A stretch of 64,000 bases of DNA from Arthrobacter dokdonellae (lineage in GTDB: Bacteria; Actinomycetota; Actinomycetes; Actinomycetales; Micrococcaceae): NCBI RefSeq assembly GCF_003268655.1, contig NZ_CP029642.1, positions 1-64,000 on the forward strand, in the 5' to 3' direction. The notes beneath the pieces were generated by a model, which did not search any database, was not told where the DNA came from, and saw only the letters and a list, made by a program, of their open reading frames with translations. Below are positions 10,867 to 19,782 of the stretch, piece by piece. Positions within the stretch are counted from its first letter, which is position 1; each line of letters begins with the position of its first letter. The translations under genes and the position numbers were made by a program.

Positions 10867-10881
10867 AATGAGCGCAGAGGG

Positions 10882-12054
10882 TCAGAGCGAGCTGATGGCC
10901 TGGTCCAGGTCCGCGATCAGGTCCGCGACGTCCTCGATGCCCACGGACAGGCGGATCAGGTTCTCCGGGACCGCAAGCTCGGTGCCCTTGACGGAGGCGT
11001 GGGTCATCTCCGACGGGTAGTTCATGAGCGATTCGATGCCGCCCAGGGACTCCGCCAGCGTGAACACGTGCGTGGACTCGGCCACCTTTCGCGCCGCCGC
11101 CTCGCCGCCCTTGAACTGCACGGAGATCATGCCGCCGAAGCCGCGCATCTGGCGGGCGGCGAGCTCGTGCCCGGGGTGGTCGGGCAGGCCCGGGTACAGC
11201 ACGGTTTCCACCTCGGGGCGGGTCAGCAGCCATTCGGCGATTTCCTGCGCGTTGGAGGAGTGGCGGTCCATGCGCACGCCCAGCGTCTTCAGGCCGCGGG
11301 TGGTCAGCCATGCCTCCATCGGTGCCGAAACGGCGCCCACCGCGAACTGCACGAAGCCGATCTTCTCGGCGGCCTCCGCGTCGGAGAGGATGATGGCGCC
11401 GCCCGACGCGTCGGAGTGGCCGCCGATGTACTTGGTGGTGGAGTGGACCACCACGTCAGCGCCCAGGGCGAGCGGGTTCTGCAGGTAGGGGGACGCAAAG
11501 GTGTTGTCGACCACCAGGAGGGCCCCGGCGTCGTGGGCCACCTGGGCGAGCGCGGCGATGTCGGTGATCTTCATCATCGGGTTCGACGGCGTCTCCACCC
11601 AGACCATCTTCGTCTTGCCTTCGGGCCCGCCCGCGGCAACGGAGGAGGCCAGCGCGCCGCCGTCGTTCATGTCCACGGCGGTGTTGCTGATGCCCCAGAC
11701 GGACAGGACGCGATTGATGAGCCGGTAGGTGCCGCCGTAGACGTCGTTGCCCATGACGATGTGGTCGCCGGGGGCCAGGAGCGCGCGGATCAGGGCGTCT
11801 TCGGCGGCCAGGCCGGAGGCGAAGCTGAACGCGAACTCGCCGCCTTCCAGCGCGGCGAGCTGGGCCTGCAGCGCGTCGCGCGTGGGGTTGGTGCCGCGGC
11901 CGTATTCATAGCCGTTGCGCAGCTTGCCTATCCCGTCCTGGGCAAAGGTGGTGGTTTGGTACAGCGGCGGGATGACGGAGCCCGTGGTGGGGTCGGGGGT
12001 CTGCCCGGAGTGGACGGCGCGCGTGTTGAAGCCTGCGGTGGTGTGGTCAGTCAT
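10882..12054 (-). CDS. metB: Cystathionine gamma-synthase
   Basis: PLP enzyme of 390 residues in the Cys/Met metabolism family. It joins an O-acylhomoserine to cysteine to give cystathionine in methionine synthesis; some relatives also act as gamma-lyases. Visible motifs: YQTTTFAQDG, YEYGRGTNPTRDALQ, FASGLAAEDALIRALL, VVDNTFASPYLQNPL, and the PLP lysine in VVHSTTKYIGGHSD, then ESLGGIESLMNYPSEMTHAS. ATG 12054 is chosen over the upstream start because GGAGG lies 7 nt before it. It begins 16 bp after the cystathionine beta-synthase stop, so the two form an operon. Confidence 0.93.
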   Translation of the reverse strand: MTDHTTAGFNTRAVHSGQTPDPTTGSVIPPLYQTTTFAQDGIGKLRNGYEYGRGTNPTRDALQAQLAALEGGEFAFSFASGLAAEDALIRALLAPGDHIVMGNDVYGGTYRLINRVLSVWGISNTAVDMNDGGALASSVAAGGPEGKTKMVWVETPSNPMMKITDIAALAQVAHDAGALLVVDNTFASPYLQNPLALGADVVVHSTTKYIGGHSDASGGAIILSDAEAAEKIGFVQFAVGAVSAPMEAWLTTRGLKTLGVRMDRHSSNAQEIAEWLLTRPEVETVLYPGLPDHPGHELAARQMRGFGGMISVQFKGGEAAARKVAESTHVFTLAESLGGIESLMNYPSEMTHASVKGTELAVPENLIRLSVGIEDVADLIADLDQAISSL

Positions 12055-12070
12055 GATGCCTCCTGGCAAG

Positions 12071-13456
12071 TCAGTCGTTGAGGTAGTTCAGCAGGTCGTG
12101 GCGGGTCAGCACGCCTACGGGCGCCCCGACGAACGTGACCATGAGCGCGTCCACGTCCTGCAGCTTGGCGCGCGCGGCTGAGATGGGTTCCAGCGAACCG
12201 ATGATGGGCAGCTGCGGCTGCATGTGGTCGGTGATCTTGTCCGTCAGCTTCGCCTCGTGGCGGAACAGCTTGCCGGTCAGCGTGCGTTCATCCACGGCGC
12301 CGATGACCTCGCCCATCACGACGGGAGGCTCGGCGGAGAGCACGGGAATCTGGGACACGCCGTATTCGGCCATGAGGTTGATGACGTCGCGGACGGTCTC
12401 GTTCGGGTGGATGTGGACCAGGTCGGGCAGCTGCCCGGTCTTGGACTTCAGCACGTCCCCGATGGCGGGCTCGTCGGTGGCCTTCAGGAAGCCGTACGAC
12501 TGCATCCACTTGTCGTCGAAGATCTTGGCCAGGTAGCCGCGCCCGCTGTCCGGCAGGAGCACGACGACGACTGCCTCCGGTCCCAGCCCCTTGGCGGCTT
12601 CGAGGGCGGCCACCACGGCCATGCCGGAGGACCCGCCCACCAGCAGGCCTTCTTCCCGGGCCAGGCGGCGGGTCATGGCGAAGGAGTCGTTGTCAGTGAC
12701 GGCGATGATCTCGTGCGGGACCTTGGGATCGTACGAGGCGGGCCACATGTCCTCGCCCACACCCTCCACCAGGTACGGCCGGCCTGTGCCGCCGGAGTAC
12801 ACGGAGCCTTCCGGGTCGGCGCCGATGATCCGGACTTCGCCGCCGTCGGCTTCCGGGCGGTCCTTGGAGGCTTCGCGCAGGTACCTGCCAGTGCCGGTGA
12901 TGGTGCCGCCGGTGCCCACCCCGGCGACAAAGTGGGTGACCTTGCCTTCAGTGTCGCGCCAGATTTCGGGCCCGGTGGTCTCGTAGTGGCTCAGCGGGCC
13001 GTTTTGGTTGGAGAACTGGTCGGGCTTGTAGGCGCCGGGAATCTCCTTGACCAGGCGGTCGGAGACGCCGTAGTAGGACTGCGGGCTGTCGGCGTCGACC
13101 GCCGTCGGGGTCACCACAACTTCGGCCCCGTAGGCCCCCAGGACGGCACGCTTGTCCTCGCCCACCTTGTCCGGCACCACGAACACGCAGTTGTAGCCGC
13201 GCTGCTGCGCCACCATGGCCATGGCCACGCCGGTGTTGCCGCTGGTCGGTTCCACCACGGTGCCGCCGGGACGGATCCTGCCTTCCTTGGCAGCCTCGTC
13301 CAGCATCTTGACGGCAATGCGGTCCTTGGCGGAGCCACCCGGGTTCATGTATTCAAGCTTCACCAGGACGGTGGCCTGGAGCCCAAAGGTCACCTTGTTC
13401 AGCTTGACCAACGGGGTGTTGCCAATAAGGTCAAGGACGGAGTTTGCATACTTCAT
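12071..13456 (-). CDS. cbs: Cystathionine beta-synthase with C-terminal CBS domains
   Basis: PLP-dependent enzyme of 461 residues condensing serine (or O-acetylserine) with homocysteine. The catalytic half has LIGNTPLVKLN, the PLP lysine in NPGGSAKDRIAVKMLDEA, the substrate loop EPTSGNTGVAMAMVA and the glycine-rich phosphate loop in GVGTGGTITGTGRYL. The last 130 residues hold two CBS repeats (HPNETVRDVINLMAEYGVSQ and the stretch ending THDLLNYLND style: LTRHDLLNYLND). The CBS pair separates it from plain cysteine synthase. ATG 13456 gives MKYANSVLDLIGN. With metB downstream the cell could run transsulfuration in both directions, though metB activity as a lyase is unproven. Confidence 0.93.
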   Translation of the reverse strand: MKYANSVLDLIGNTPLVKLNKVTFGLQATVLVKLEYMNPGGSAKDRIAVKMLDEAAKEGRIRPGGTVVEPTSGNTGVAMAMVAQQRGYNCVFVVPDKVGEDKRAVLGAYGAEVVVTPTAVDADSPQSYYGVSDRLVKEIPGAYKPDQFSNQNGPLSHYETTGPEIWRDTEGKVTHFVAGVGTGGTITGTGRYLREASKDRPEADGGEVRIIGADPEGSVYSGGTGRPYLVEGVGEDMWPASYDPKVPHEIIAVTDNDSFAMTRRLAREEGLLVGGSSGMAVVAALEAAKGLGPEAVVVVLLPDSGRGYLAKIFDDKWMQSYGFLKATDEPAIGDVLKSKTGQLPDLVHIHPNETVRDVINLMAEYGVSQIPVLSAEPPVVMGEVIGAVDERTLTGKLFRHEAKLTDKITDHMQPQLPIIGSLEPISAARAKLQDVDALMVTFVGAPVGVLTRHDLLNYLND

Positions 13457-13512
13457 AAGTCCAAAGTATCCCCGCCGTGTCAGTCCGGCCAAAGGAGGTT
13501 ACCGTTTGGGGC

Positions 13513-14106
13513 ATGTGCGGCCCTAGGATCGGAAGAGTGCTCACCGCTGTGGATGCCCTCCCGGACCGGCCCAGGCGCGTCCTGGTGGCAGGCGTCAGCG
13601 GCGCCGGCAAGACCACCCTGGCCAGGCGCATAGGGGTGGTACTGGGCGTGCCCCACACTGAAATCGACGCACTGTTCCACGGACCGGGCTGGCAGCCGCG
13701 CGCGGACTTCATGGCCGACGTCGAACACCTCGCCAGTGCGGCGGCCTGGGCTACGGAGTGGCAGTACAGTGCGGCCCGGCCGTTGCTGGCGGAACGGGCG
13801 GAGCTGCTCGTCTGGCTTGACTTCCCGGTGCAGGTCTCCATGTCCAGGCTCGTCCGGCGCACGGTGCGGCGCCGGCTTCGCCAGGAGGAGCTGTGGAACG
13901 GCAACATCGAACCGGCGTTCTGGAGTTTCTTTACCGATCCCGACCACATTGTCCGGTGGGGCTGGCGTACCCGGCACAAGCTCAGGTCAGTGGTGCCTGG
14001 CCTGGAACGGGAGTTTCCCGGGCTGTGCGTGGTGCGGCTGGCCTCGCCCCGGGACGTGGAAACCTGGGTGGATAATCTTCAGCATTCCGTCGCCTCCGGC
14101 TGGTAA
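13513..14106 (+). CDS. P-loop NTPase, adenylate kinase/topology-modulation-like
   Basis: A 197-residue nucleotide kinase-like protein. Walker A is VAGVSGAGKTTLARRIG; the following HTEIDALFHGPGWQPR and the later LVWLDFPVQVSMSRLVRRT resemble the FlaR/topology modulation group of small P-loop proteins, whose substrate is unknown. The Arg-rich RRTVRRRLRQEELWNGN segment and FWSFFTDPDHIVRWGW fit this family. Start uncertain: ATG 13513 follows AAAGGAGG at 13491-13498 with long spacing; a GTG at 13477 is also in frame. It is divergent from cbs. Confidence 0.75.
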   Translation: MCGPRIGRVLTAVDALPDRPRRVLVAGVSGAGKTTLARRIGVVLGVPHTEIDALFHGPGWQPRADFMADVEHLASAAAWATEWQYSAARPLLAERAELLVWLDFPVQVSMSRLVRRTVRRRLRQEELWNGNIEPAFWSFFTDPDHIVRWGWRTRHKLRSVVPGLEREFPGLCVVRLASPRDVETWVDNLQHSVASGW

Positions 14107-14115
14107 TCTCGGGCC

Positions 14116-14616
14116 ATGACCCCGGAGGAACTTGCCACGCTCACCCTGCTGCGGCGTGCGCGGGACATGATCGACAAGGACTATGCGCTGCCGCTCGATG
14201 TGCCAACCATCGCCCGGAAGGCCTTCATGTCCCCCGCCCATTTTTCCCGCAAGTTCCGTGCCGCGTACGGGGAGACGCCCTACAATTACCTGATGACCCG
14301 GCGCATTGAACGGGCAGCCATGCTGCTTCGGTCCGGCATCTCCGTGACCGACGCCTGCATGGCGGTGGGCGCCACCTCGCTGGGGTCCTTCAGTTCCCGG
14401 TTCAGCGAGATCATGGGAGAAACCCCGCGTGCCTACCGGGCGAGGGAGCACAGCGCAGTCGAGGCCATGCCATCCTGCCTTGCCCGGTTTGCCACCCGCC
14501 CCCTGCGCAGCGCGGCGCCCCCTGCGGAGGGTTCGGATCCGCTCCCGGCCCCAGCGGCCGCGGCCCCGGGCAAGGCGAGCAGGATCGAAGAAGCGGCGCA
14601 ACGGGCCGCCGGATAG
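14116..14616 (+). CDS. AraC-family transcriptional regulator
   Basis: Small DNA-binding protein of 166 residues consisting almost only of the AraC two-helix-turn-helix domain: PTIARKAFMSPAHFSRKFRA, then ISVTDACMAVGATSLGSFSS and the C-terminal signature GETPRAYR. The C-terminal 55 residues are Ala/Pro-rich and look unstructured. No ligand-binding domain is present. It starts 9 bp after the P-loop gene and ends 10 bp before a VOC protein, which is the common actinobacterial pairing (AraC plus glyoxalase-fold), so the VOC gene is the likely target. Confidence 0.9.
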   Translation: MTPEELATLTLLRRARDMIDKDYALPLDVPTIARKAFMSPAHFSRKFRAAYGETPYNYLMTRRIERAAMLLRSGISVTDACMAVGATSLGSFSSRFSEIMGETPRAYRAREHSAVEAMPSCLARFATRPLRSAAPPAEGSDPLPAPAAAAPGKASRIEEAAQRAAG

Positions 14617-14626
14617 CGTGGTTGCC

Positions 14627-15028
14627 ATGACCATTTCACTTCAATACACCAATGTCACCGTCAACAACACCGACGAGGCCGTGGCCTTCTACCGTGACGC
14701 GCTGGGGCTGTCCGTCCTGAACGACGTGGCCTCCGGCGGCTTCCGCTGGGTCACGCTCGGCAGCGACGCGCAGCCCGGCCTGGGCATCGTGATCTCGGAG
14801 CCGCACGCCGGCCGCTCCCAGGCCGACGGCGACGCCCTTCAGGAACTGCTGACCAAGGGCGTGCTGCCCATGCTTGTGTTCCAGACCGACGACCTCGACG
14901 GCACGTTCGAGCAGGCCCGGGCGTTCGGCGCTGAGGTGCTGCAGGAACCGATCGAGCAGCCGTGGGGCCCGCGCGACTGCGCCTTCCGCGACCCCTCCGG
15001 CAACACGGTCCGCATCTCGCAGGCCTGA
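14627..15028 (+). CDS. VOC (glyoxalase/bleomycin-resistance fold) protein
   Basis: Single-domain VOC protein of 133 residues. It begins LQYTNVTVNNTDEAVAFYRD with ALGLSVLND and ends QPWGPRDCAFRDPSGNTVRI, the usual beta-alpha-beta-beta-beta repeats of the fold. Metal ligands cannot be fixed by eye. The substrate is unknown. It is coupled to the AraC regulator just upstream. Confidence 0.9.
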   Translation: MTISLQYTNVTVNNTDEAVAFYRDALGLSVLNDVASGGFRWVTLGSDAQPGLGIVISEPHAGRSQADGDALQELLTKGVLPMLVFQTDDLDGTFEQARAFGAEVLQEPIEQPWGPRDCAFRDPSGNTVRISQA

Positions 15029-15041
15029 CCTCCTAGGAAAT

Positions 15042-15099
15042 GCGCCCGTCCCCCAGTAATGCGCCCTGTCTACGGGGCGCATTACTGGGGGCCGGGCGC
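15042..15099. repeat. Long palindrome, copy 1 of the AbiEi-flanking pair
   Basis: CCCCAGTAATGCGCCC at 15051-15066 pairs perfectly with 15075-15090; the stem continues outward (15042-15050 with 15091-15099) with a single mismatch. Each arm itself contains GCGCCC twice. It closely resembles the palindrome at 16243-16300. Confidence 0.85.
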
Positions 15100-15210
15100 G
15101 CAAACTGTCCGCACGCATCGACAAACCGATGTTTCCCCTTCCGAAGGGTTATCCACAGTCCCGCCGAGCCCCACTTACATGGGCCCCCGGGCTCTGGAAC
15201 GCTTGGAGGC

Positions 15211-16227
15211 ATGAGCACGCCACGGTTGATTCTCCCCTCCGATGTGGAGCTTGCCGGCCAGGACTCACGACTCCTCGCCAGGCTGTGCAACATCGGGCGT
15301 TATGTTCGTGTCCGGCGCGGCGTCTATGCGGAGGCTTCTGACTGGCATCCACTCGATGAGCCCTCGCAGTATGGGCTGCGTGCAATTGCGTTCCAGCTGG
15401 CCACCAAGCACCAGCCGGTCTTCTGCCGGAACACGGCCGCGCTGCTGTGGGGCTTGTGGACCATCGGCACTCCGCAAAAGCTGCACGTCCTGACGGAGGA
15501 GAGGGGCGGCGGCCGCAGCCGTGGTGACGTCGTCCGGCATTTTGGGCATATCGACGCTGGGGTGGTGCGTTGCGGCCCACTCCTCCTGACGGACAAGCTC
15601 ACCACAACCATGGAATTGATCACCCGGCTGACATTTGAACGGGCCGTGGCCGTGTGTGATTCCAGCCTGCACAAGGCCAAGTATCCCCGGCCGGTCAACG
15701 TCTTCACTCCCATGGGTTTCCCCGAGTCCAACCACGAGCCCGTGTGGCGCGTCGATGAACCGCAGGGTGCACCCCTGTCCAAGCCGGAGCTGCTTCACGC
15801 GGCCGAGTTCCTTCCGTCAAAGTCGGCCCGGAACAGGGCTGTGGCCGTCATTGAGTTCGCGTCAGGACTGTCCGGTTCTGCCGGCGAATCCCTCAGCAGG
15901 GTCCGAATGGGGCAGTTGGGTTTTGCCGCCCCGGAACTGCAACACCGCTTTATTCTCCGCGATGGCAGCAACGCATTCGTTGACTTTTGGTTCGAGGTGC
16001 AGCGCGAGGCTGGCGAGTTCGACGGCCGCGGCAAGTACCTGCGCAAGGACTGGGCGGGCGGCCGGTCCCTGCAGGACCGGATCATGGCTGAGAAGAACCG
16101 TGAGGACCAGATCCGCGCCCAGAATGTGGGCGTCTTTCGATGGACATGGCAGGAGATGATGGACCTTCGGGGCTTTGAACAGCTGCTCCTCCAGGCCGGG
16201 ATCCCTCAAAGGATCCGGCAAAGATAG
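15211..16227 (+). CDS. Orphan AbiEi-like protein with putative PD-(D/E)XK nuclease C-terminus
   Basis: A 338-residue protein. The N-terminal 50 residues look like the AbiEi-type winged helix (LARLCNIGRYVRVRRGVYAE). The middle (LLWGLWTIGTPQKLHVLTEE) matches the domain seen in proteins annotated as type IV antitoxin AbiEi domain-containing. The C-terminus has GESLSRVRM, FVDFWFEVQREAGEFDGRGK and LRAQ-type ending VGVFRWTWQEM, which resembles the DUF559/Vsr-like PD-(D/E)XK pattern (Glu, then Asp, then E-x-D-x-x-x-K). No AbiEii nucleotidyltransferase is adjacent, so it is not a complete AbiE pair. The ATG at 15211 has GGAGG just upstream. Similar solitary genes are common in actinobacteria; their role is not established. 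Confidence 0.75.
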   Translation: MSTPRLILPSDVELAGQDSRLLARLCNIGRYVRVRRGVYAEASDWHPLDEPSQYGLRAIAFQLATKHQPVFCRNTAALLWGLWTIGTPQKLHVLTEERGGGRSRGDVVRHFGHIDAGVVRCGPLLLTDKLTTTMELITRLTFERAVAVCDSSLHKAKYPRPVNVFTPMGFPESNHEPVWRVDEPQGAPLSKPELLHAAEFLPSKSARNRAVAVIEFASGLSGSAGESLSRVRMGQLGFAAPELQHRFILRDGSNAFVDFWFEVQREAGEFDGRGKYLRKDWAGGRSLQDRIMAEKNREDQIRAQNVGVFRWTWQEMMDLRGFEQLLLQAGIPQRIRQR

Positions 16228-16242
16228 TGACCGGCAAGAAAT

Positions 16243-16300
16243 GCGCCCGTTCCCCATTAATGCGCCCTGTGGAAGGGGCGCATTAATGGGGAACGGGCGC
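16243..16300. repeat. Long palindrome, copy 2 of the AbiEi-flanking pair
   Basis: A perfect 25-bp stem: 16243-16267 pairs with 16276-16300 across an 8-nt loop. The left arm starts GCGCCCGTTCCCCATTAATG. It is a near copy of the palindrome at 15042-15099. It lies between the convergent AbiEi-like and putA genes and may also stop transcription. Confidence 0.88.
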
Positions 16301-16329
16301 GGGCCTCGACGGACCGGACCCCGAACCGG

Positions 16330-19300
16330 CTAGATCAGCCCGTCCGAGAGGTGGTTCGGCGTGCCAAAGCGGTGCGCCGTGATGCTGACGGCCTGCTCGT
16401 GCAGGAACGGCAGCATCTCAACGCGTCCGGCCTCGGTGACCTCATGGTGGTAGATCGCCAGGTCGGGACGGCCGCCGGTGGCCTCATACACGGCCGAGGC
16501 GTCCCCGCCGATGAGGCGGATGCGGCCGGCACCGAAGCGCCGCGCGGTGGCGAGCCAGTCGGCGTCGTTCTCCACGGTGACGCGGATGCGCAGGCTCACC
16601 AGCAGCGCTGCCACGGCGTTGGGAAGTTCGACGGCGGAGGAGACTTCCGGGGTGGCCCCGGCGAGGATGCCTGCCGCCAGCACGCGCAGCAGCTTGGCCA
16701 CCGGCTCGCCCTCGGCGAGGCGGACCAGCGGTTTCAGCGGCACGTACCGGAACACGTTGCGCTCGGCGGACAGGCCGGACACATCCTTGGCGGTGCCGAA
16801 CTCGGCGGCCCACGCCGCCGCGTCGCTGTGCAGCGAACGGGTCAGAAAGGCCCGCTCGTCGTCCGTCAGGGAAGACGCGGCCGTGACCATCTTGCGCGCG
16901 GCGTCGCCCAGCGGAGTGGTGGCCGTGGACGGCGCGGGAAGCCAGTTGCCCAGACCCACCAGATAGTTGGGACCGCCCGCCTTGGTGCCGGCGCCGACGG
17001 CCGACTTCTTCCAGCCGCCGAACGGCTGGCGTTGGACAATGGCGCCGGTGATGCCGCGGTTGACGTACAGGTTGCCGGCCTGGACCGTGTCGAGCCATAG
17101 CCCGATTTCTGCTGAATCAAGCGAGTGCAGGCCGCTGGTCAGCCCGTAGTCGATCCTGTTGACCATGGTGATGGCGTCCTCCAGCGTTTCCGCCGCCATG
17201 ACGCCCAGGACGGGGCCAAAGTACTCGGTGAGGTGGAATTCCGATCCGTCCGCGACGCCCGTGCGCACGCCCGGGGACCACAGCCGGCCGGTGGAATCGA
17301 GCTGCCTGGGCTCGATGGCCCAGGACTCCCCGGCTTCCAGTGTCGTCAGCGCCCTGCGGAGCTTGCCGGCGGCCGGTTCGATGATCGGGCCCATCTGGCT
17401 CGTGGCGGTTTCCGGGTACCCAACGAACATGCTGCGGGCCGCGTCGAGGAGCTGGTTGTGGAAGCGTGGGGACCGGGCCACGGAGCCGACCATGATGACC
17501 AGGGAAGCGGCGGAGCACTTCTGCCCGGCGTGCCCGAACGCGGACTGCACCACGTCCTTGGCGGCCAAGTCCAGGTCGGCGCTGGGCGTGACGATGATGG
17601 CGTTCTTGCCGGATGTCTCGGCCAGCAGCGGCAGATCGGTGCGGAAGCTGCGGAACAGCTCGGCCGTTTCGTAGCCGCCGGTCAGGATGACGCGGTCCAC
17701 CTTCGGGTGGGAGATGAGCGCCTGGCCGAGCTCACGCTCCTCCAGCTGCACCAGCGCCAGCACGTCGCGCGGGACGCCGGCGTCCCACAGCGCCTGGACC
17801 ATGATGGAGCCGCTGCGCCGCGCCTGGGTGGCCGGCTTGATGACGACGGCGGATCCCGCGGCGAGGGCGGCGAGCGTGGAGCCCGCGGGGATGGCGACGG
17901 GGAAGTTCCACGGCGGCGTGACCACGGTGAGCTTCGCCGGGACGTAGGTGGCGCCGTCGACGGCGTCCAGGTCCTTGGCGCGCTCGGCGTAGAAGTGCGC
18001 AAAGTCGACGGCTTCGCTGACTTCGGGGTCGCCCTGGTCCAGGGTCTTGCCGGTCTCCGAGGCCATGACCTCCATGAGCTCGGCGCGGCGGGATTCCAGG
18101 ACCTCGCCGGCGCGGTGCAGCACGGCGGCGCGCTCGGCGCCGGTCATGGCGCCCCAGGCCTTCCCGGCGTCCAATGCCGCCTCCACAATGCCGTTCAGCC
18201 GTGCAAGGTCCGCCACGCGGCTGGCGGCAACGATGTCGTTGCCCAGCTCGGAGCCCGGGATGCGCGCCAGGATCTGCTTGCCCCAGGCGCGGTTGGCCGG
18301 CAGGGCGGGATCGGTGTCAGGGGTGTTGGCGAACGAGTCCGTGGCGGCGGGAGCGGCCGGGGCGGTGCGGTCCTGCGTGCGGTTCGACGCCGGGACCTCG
18401 GTGTCCATGGCGGCCAGGGAGGCCAGGAAGCGGTTCTTCTCGCGCTCGAAGAGGGCCTCGTTGTCGGCGAGCTCAAACACGGCGGACATGAAGTTGTCCT
18501 GGCTGGCACCCTCCTCCAGGCGGCGGATCAGGTAGGCGATGGCGACGTCGAACTCGCCGGGGTGGACCACGGGGGTGTAGAGCAGGAGGGAGCCGACGTC
18601 GCGCCGGACGGCCTCGGCCTGCCCGGTGGCCATGCCGAGGAGCATCTCAAATTCCAGCTGGCCGGTGGTGGTGCTGATGCCGCGGTCCTTGGCGAGCAGC
18701 CAGGCGTGGGCCACGTCGAAGAGGTTGTGTCCAGCCACGCCGATGTGCACGTTCTCGATGTGCTCCGGGGTCAGCGCGTAGTTGACGATGCGCTTGTAGT
18801 TCGTGTCCGAGTCCTGTTTGGTGCCCCAGGTGGCCAGCGGCCAGCCGTACACGGAGGCCTGGACCTGTTCCATCGGCAGGTTGGCGCCCTTGACGATGCG
18901 GACCTTGACGGCGGCGCCGCCGTCGGCCCTTCTGGCGGCCGCCCATTCCTGCAGCTCAATCATGGCGCCCAGGGTGTCCGGGAGGTAGGCCTGGAGGACA
19001 ATGCCGGCCTCGAGGTTCTTGAACTCGGGCTTGTCCAGGATGCGCTTGAACACCGCGATGGTCATGGTGAGGTCCTTGTACTCCTCCATGTCCAGGTTGA
19101 TGAACTTTTGCTTGGGGAAGGAGTTGGCCAGTGCATACAGCGGGGTGAGCTCGGCCACGACGTGGTTGACGGCGTCGTCAAAGGCCCAGGCGGAGTGCGG
19201 GGCCACGGTGGAGGATTCCTTGATGGAGACGTAGTCGACGTCGTCGCGGGCCAGCAGGCGCATGGTGCCTTCCAGGCGCCGGGCGGCCTCGTTTTCGCCC

Positions 19301-19782
19301 AGGACGGCCTCGCCGAGGAGGTTGATGTTCAGATCCACCCCGCCCTGGCGGATCTTGGCTATGGCGGGGCCCAGCTTGGCATCGGTGGCGTCCACGATCA
19401 GGTGGCCCACCATCTCCCGCAGCACCCTCCGCGCGACGGGGATGACCAGCTGCGGCAGCACGGGCGCCATGAGGCCGCCCAGGCGGACGGCGCCGCGCAT
19501 GTACCACGGCAGGAAGGCGGGCACCTTGGGCGCCAGCTTGGCCAGGTTCCGTCCGGCCACGGCGAGGTCCTCGGGGCGGATGACGCCGTCGACGAATCCC
19601 ACGGTGAAGTCCAGTCCGTTGGGGTCCTTCAGGACGCCGGCGAGGCGCTGGGCGGAGATGTCCGCGGGGAATTTTGCGGCCTCGGTGAGCCAGTGCCGGA
19701 CCAGGTCGATGGTTGCGGCGGCAAGGTCGTTGCCGGGAGCCGGAATGGTGGCGGCGGTGGCCGCGCTGATGGTGGTTGTCAT
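16330..19782 (-). CDS. putA: Bifunctional proline dehydrogenase / glutamate-semialdehyde dehydrogenase
   Basis: A 1150-residue fusion that oxidises proline to glutamate in two steps. The PRODH barrel fills roughly residues 80-460 (NINLLGEAVLGENEAARR, KINLDMEEY-like FINLDMEEYKDLT, VRIVKGANLPMEQ, LYTPVVHPGEFDVAIAYLIR). The aldehyde dehydrogenase half follows a linker of about 50 residues: TPPWNFPVAIPAGST, the Glu in LLAETSGKNAIIV, the catalytic Cys in FGHAGQKCSAASLVI, and RQPFGGWKKSAVGAGTKAG. There is no N-terminal ribbon-helix-helix DNA-binding domain, so unlike enterobacterial PutA it should not repress its own gene. A LysR gene diverges from its start and is the likely regulator. Confidence 0.95.
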   Translation of the reverse strand: MTTTISAATAATIPAPGNDLAAATIDLVRHWLTEAAKFPADISAQRLAGVLKDPNGLDFTVGFVDGVIRPEDLAVAGRNLAKLAPKVPAFLPWYMRGAVRLGGLMAPVLPQLVIPVARRVLREMVGHLIVDATDAKLGPAIAKIRQGGVDLNINLLGEAVLGENEAARRLEGTMRLLARDDVDYVSIKESSTVAPHSAWAFDDAVNHVVAELTPLYALANSFPKQKFINLDMEEYKDLTMTIAVFKRILDKPEFKNLEAGIVLQAYLPDTLGAMIELQEWAAARRADGGAAVKVRIVKGANLPMEQVQASVYGWPLATWGTKQDSDTNYKRIVNYALTPEHIENVHIGVAGHNLFDVAHAWLLAKDRGISTTTGQLEFEMLLGMATGQAEAVRRDVGSLLLYTPVVHPGEFDVAIAYLIRRLEEGASQDNFMSAVFELADNEALFEREKNRFLASLAAMDTEVPASNRTQDRTAPAAPAATDSFANTPDTDPALPANRAWGKQILARIPGSELGNDIVAASRVADLARLNGIVEAALDAGKAWGAMTGAERAAVLHRAGEVLESRRAELMEVMASETGKTLDQGDPEVSEAVDFAHFYAERAKDLDAVDGATYVPAKLTVVTPPWNFPVAIPAGSTLAALAAGSAVVIKPATQARRSGSIMVQALWDAGVPRDVLALVQLEERELGQALISHPKVDRVILTGGYETAELFRSFRTDLPLLAETSGKNAIIVTPSADLDLAAKDVVQSAFGHAGQKCSAASLVIMVGSVARSPRFHNQLLDAARSMFVGYPETATSQMGPIIEPAAGKLRRALTTLEAGESWAIEPRQLDSTGRLWSPGVRTGVADGSEFHLTEYFGPVLGVMAAETLEDAITMVNRIDYGLTSGLHSLDSAEIGLWLDTVQAGNLYVNRGITGAIVQRQPFGGWKKSAVGAGTKAGGPNYLVGLGNWLPAPSTATTPLGDAARKMVTAASSLTDDERAFLTRSLHSDAAAWAAEFGTAKDVSGLSAERNVFRYVPLKPLVRLAEGEPVAKLLRVLAAGILAGATPEVSSAVELPNAVAALLVSLRIRVTVENDADWLATARRFGAGRIRLIGGDASAVYEATGGRPDLAIYHHEVTEAGRVEMLPFLHEQAVSITAHRFGTPNHLSDGLI

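Noticed and set aside
15211..16227. Full AbiE toxin-antitoxin system
   Set aside because: No AbiEii-like nucleotidyltransferase gene lies on either side; only the AbiEi-like protein is present.
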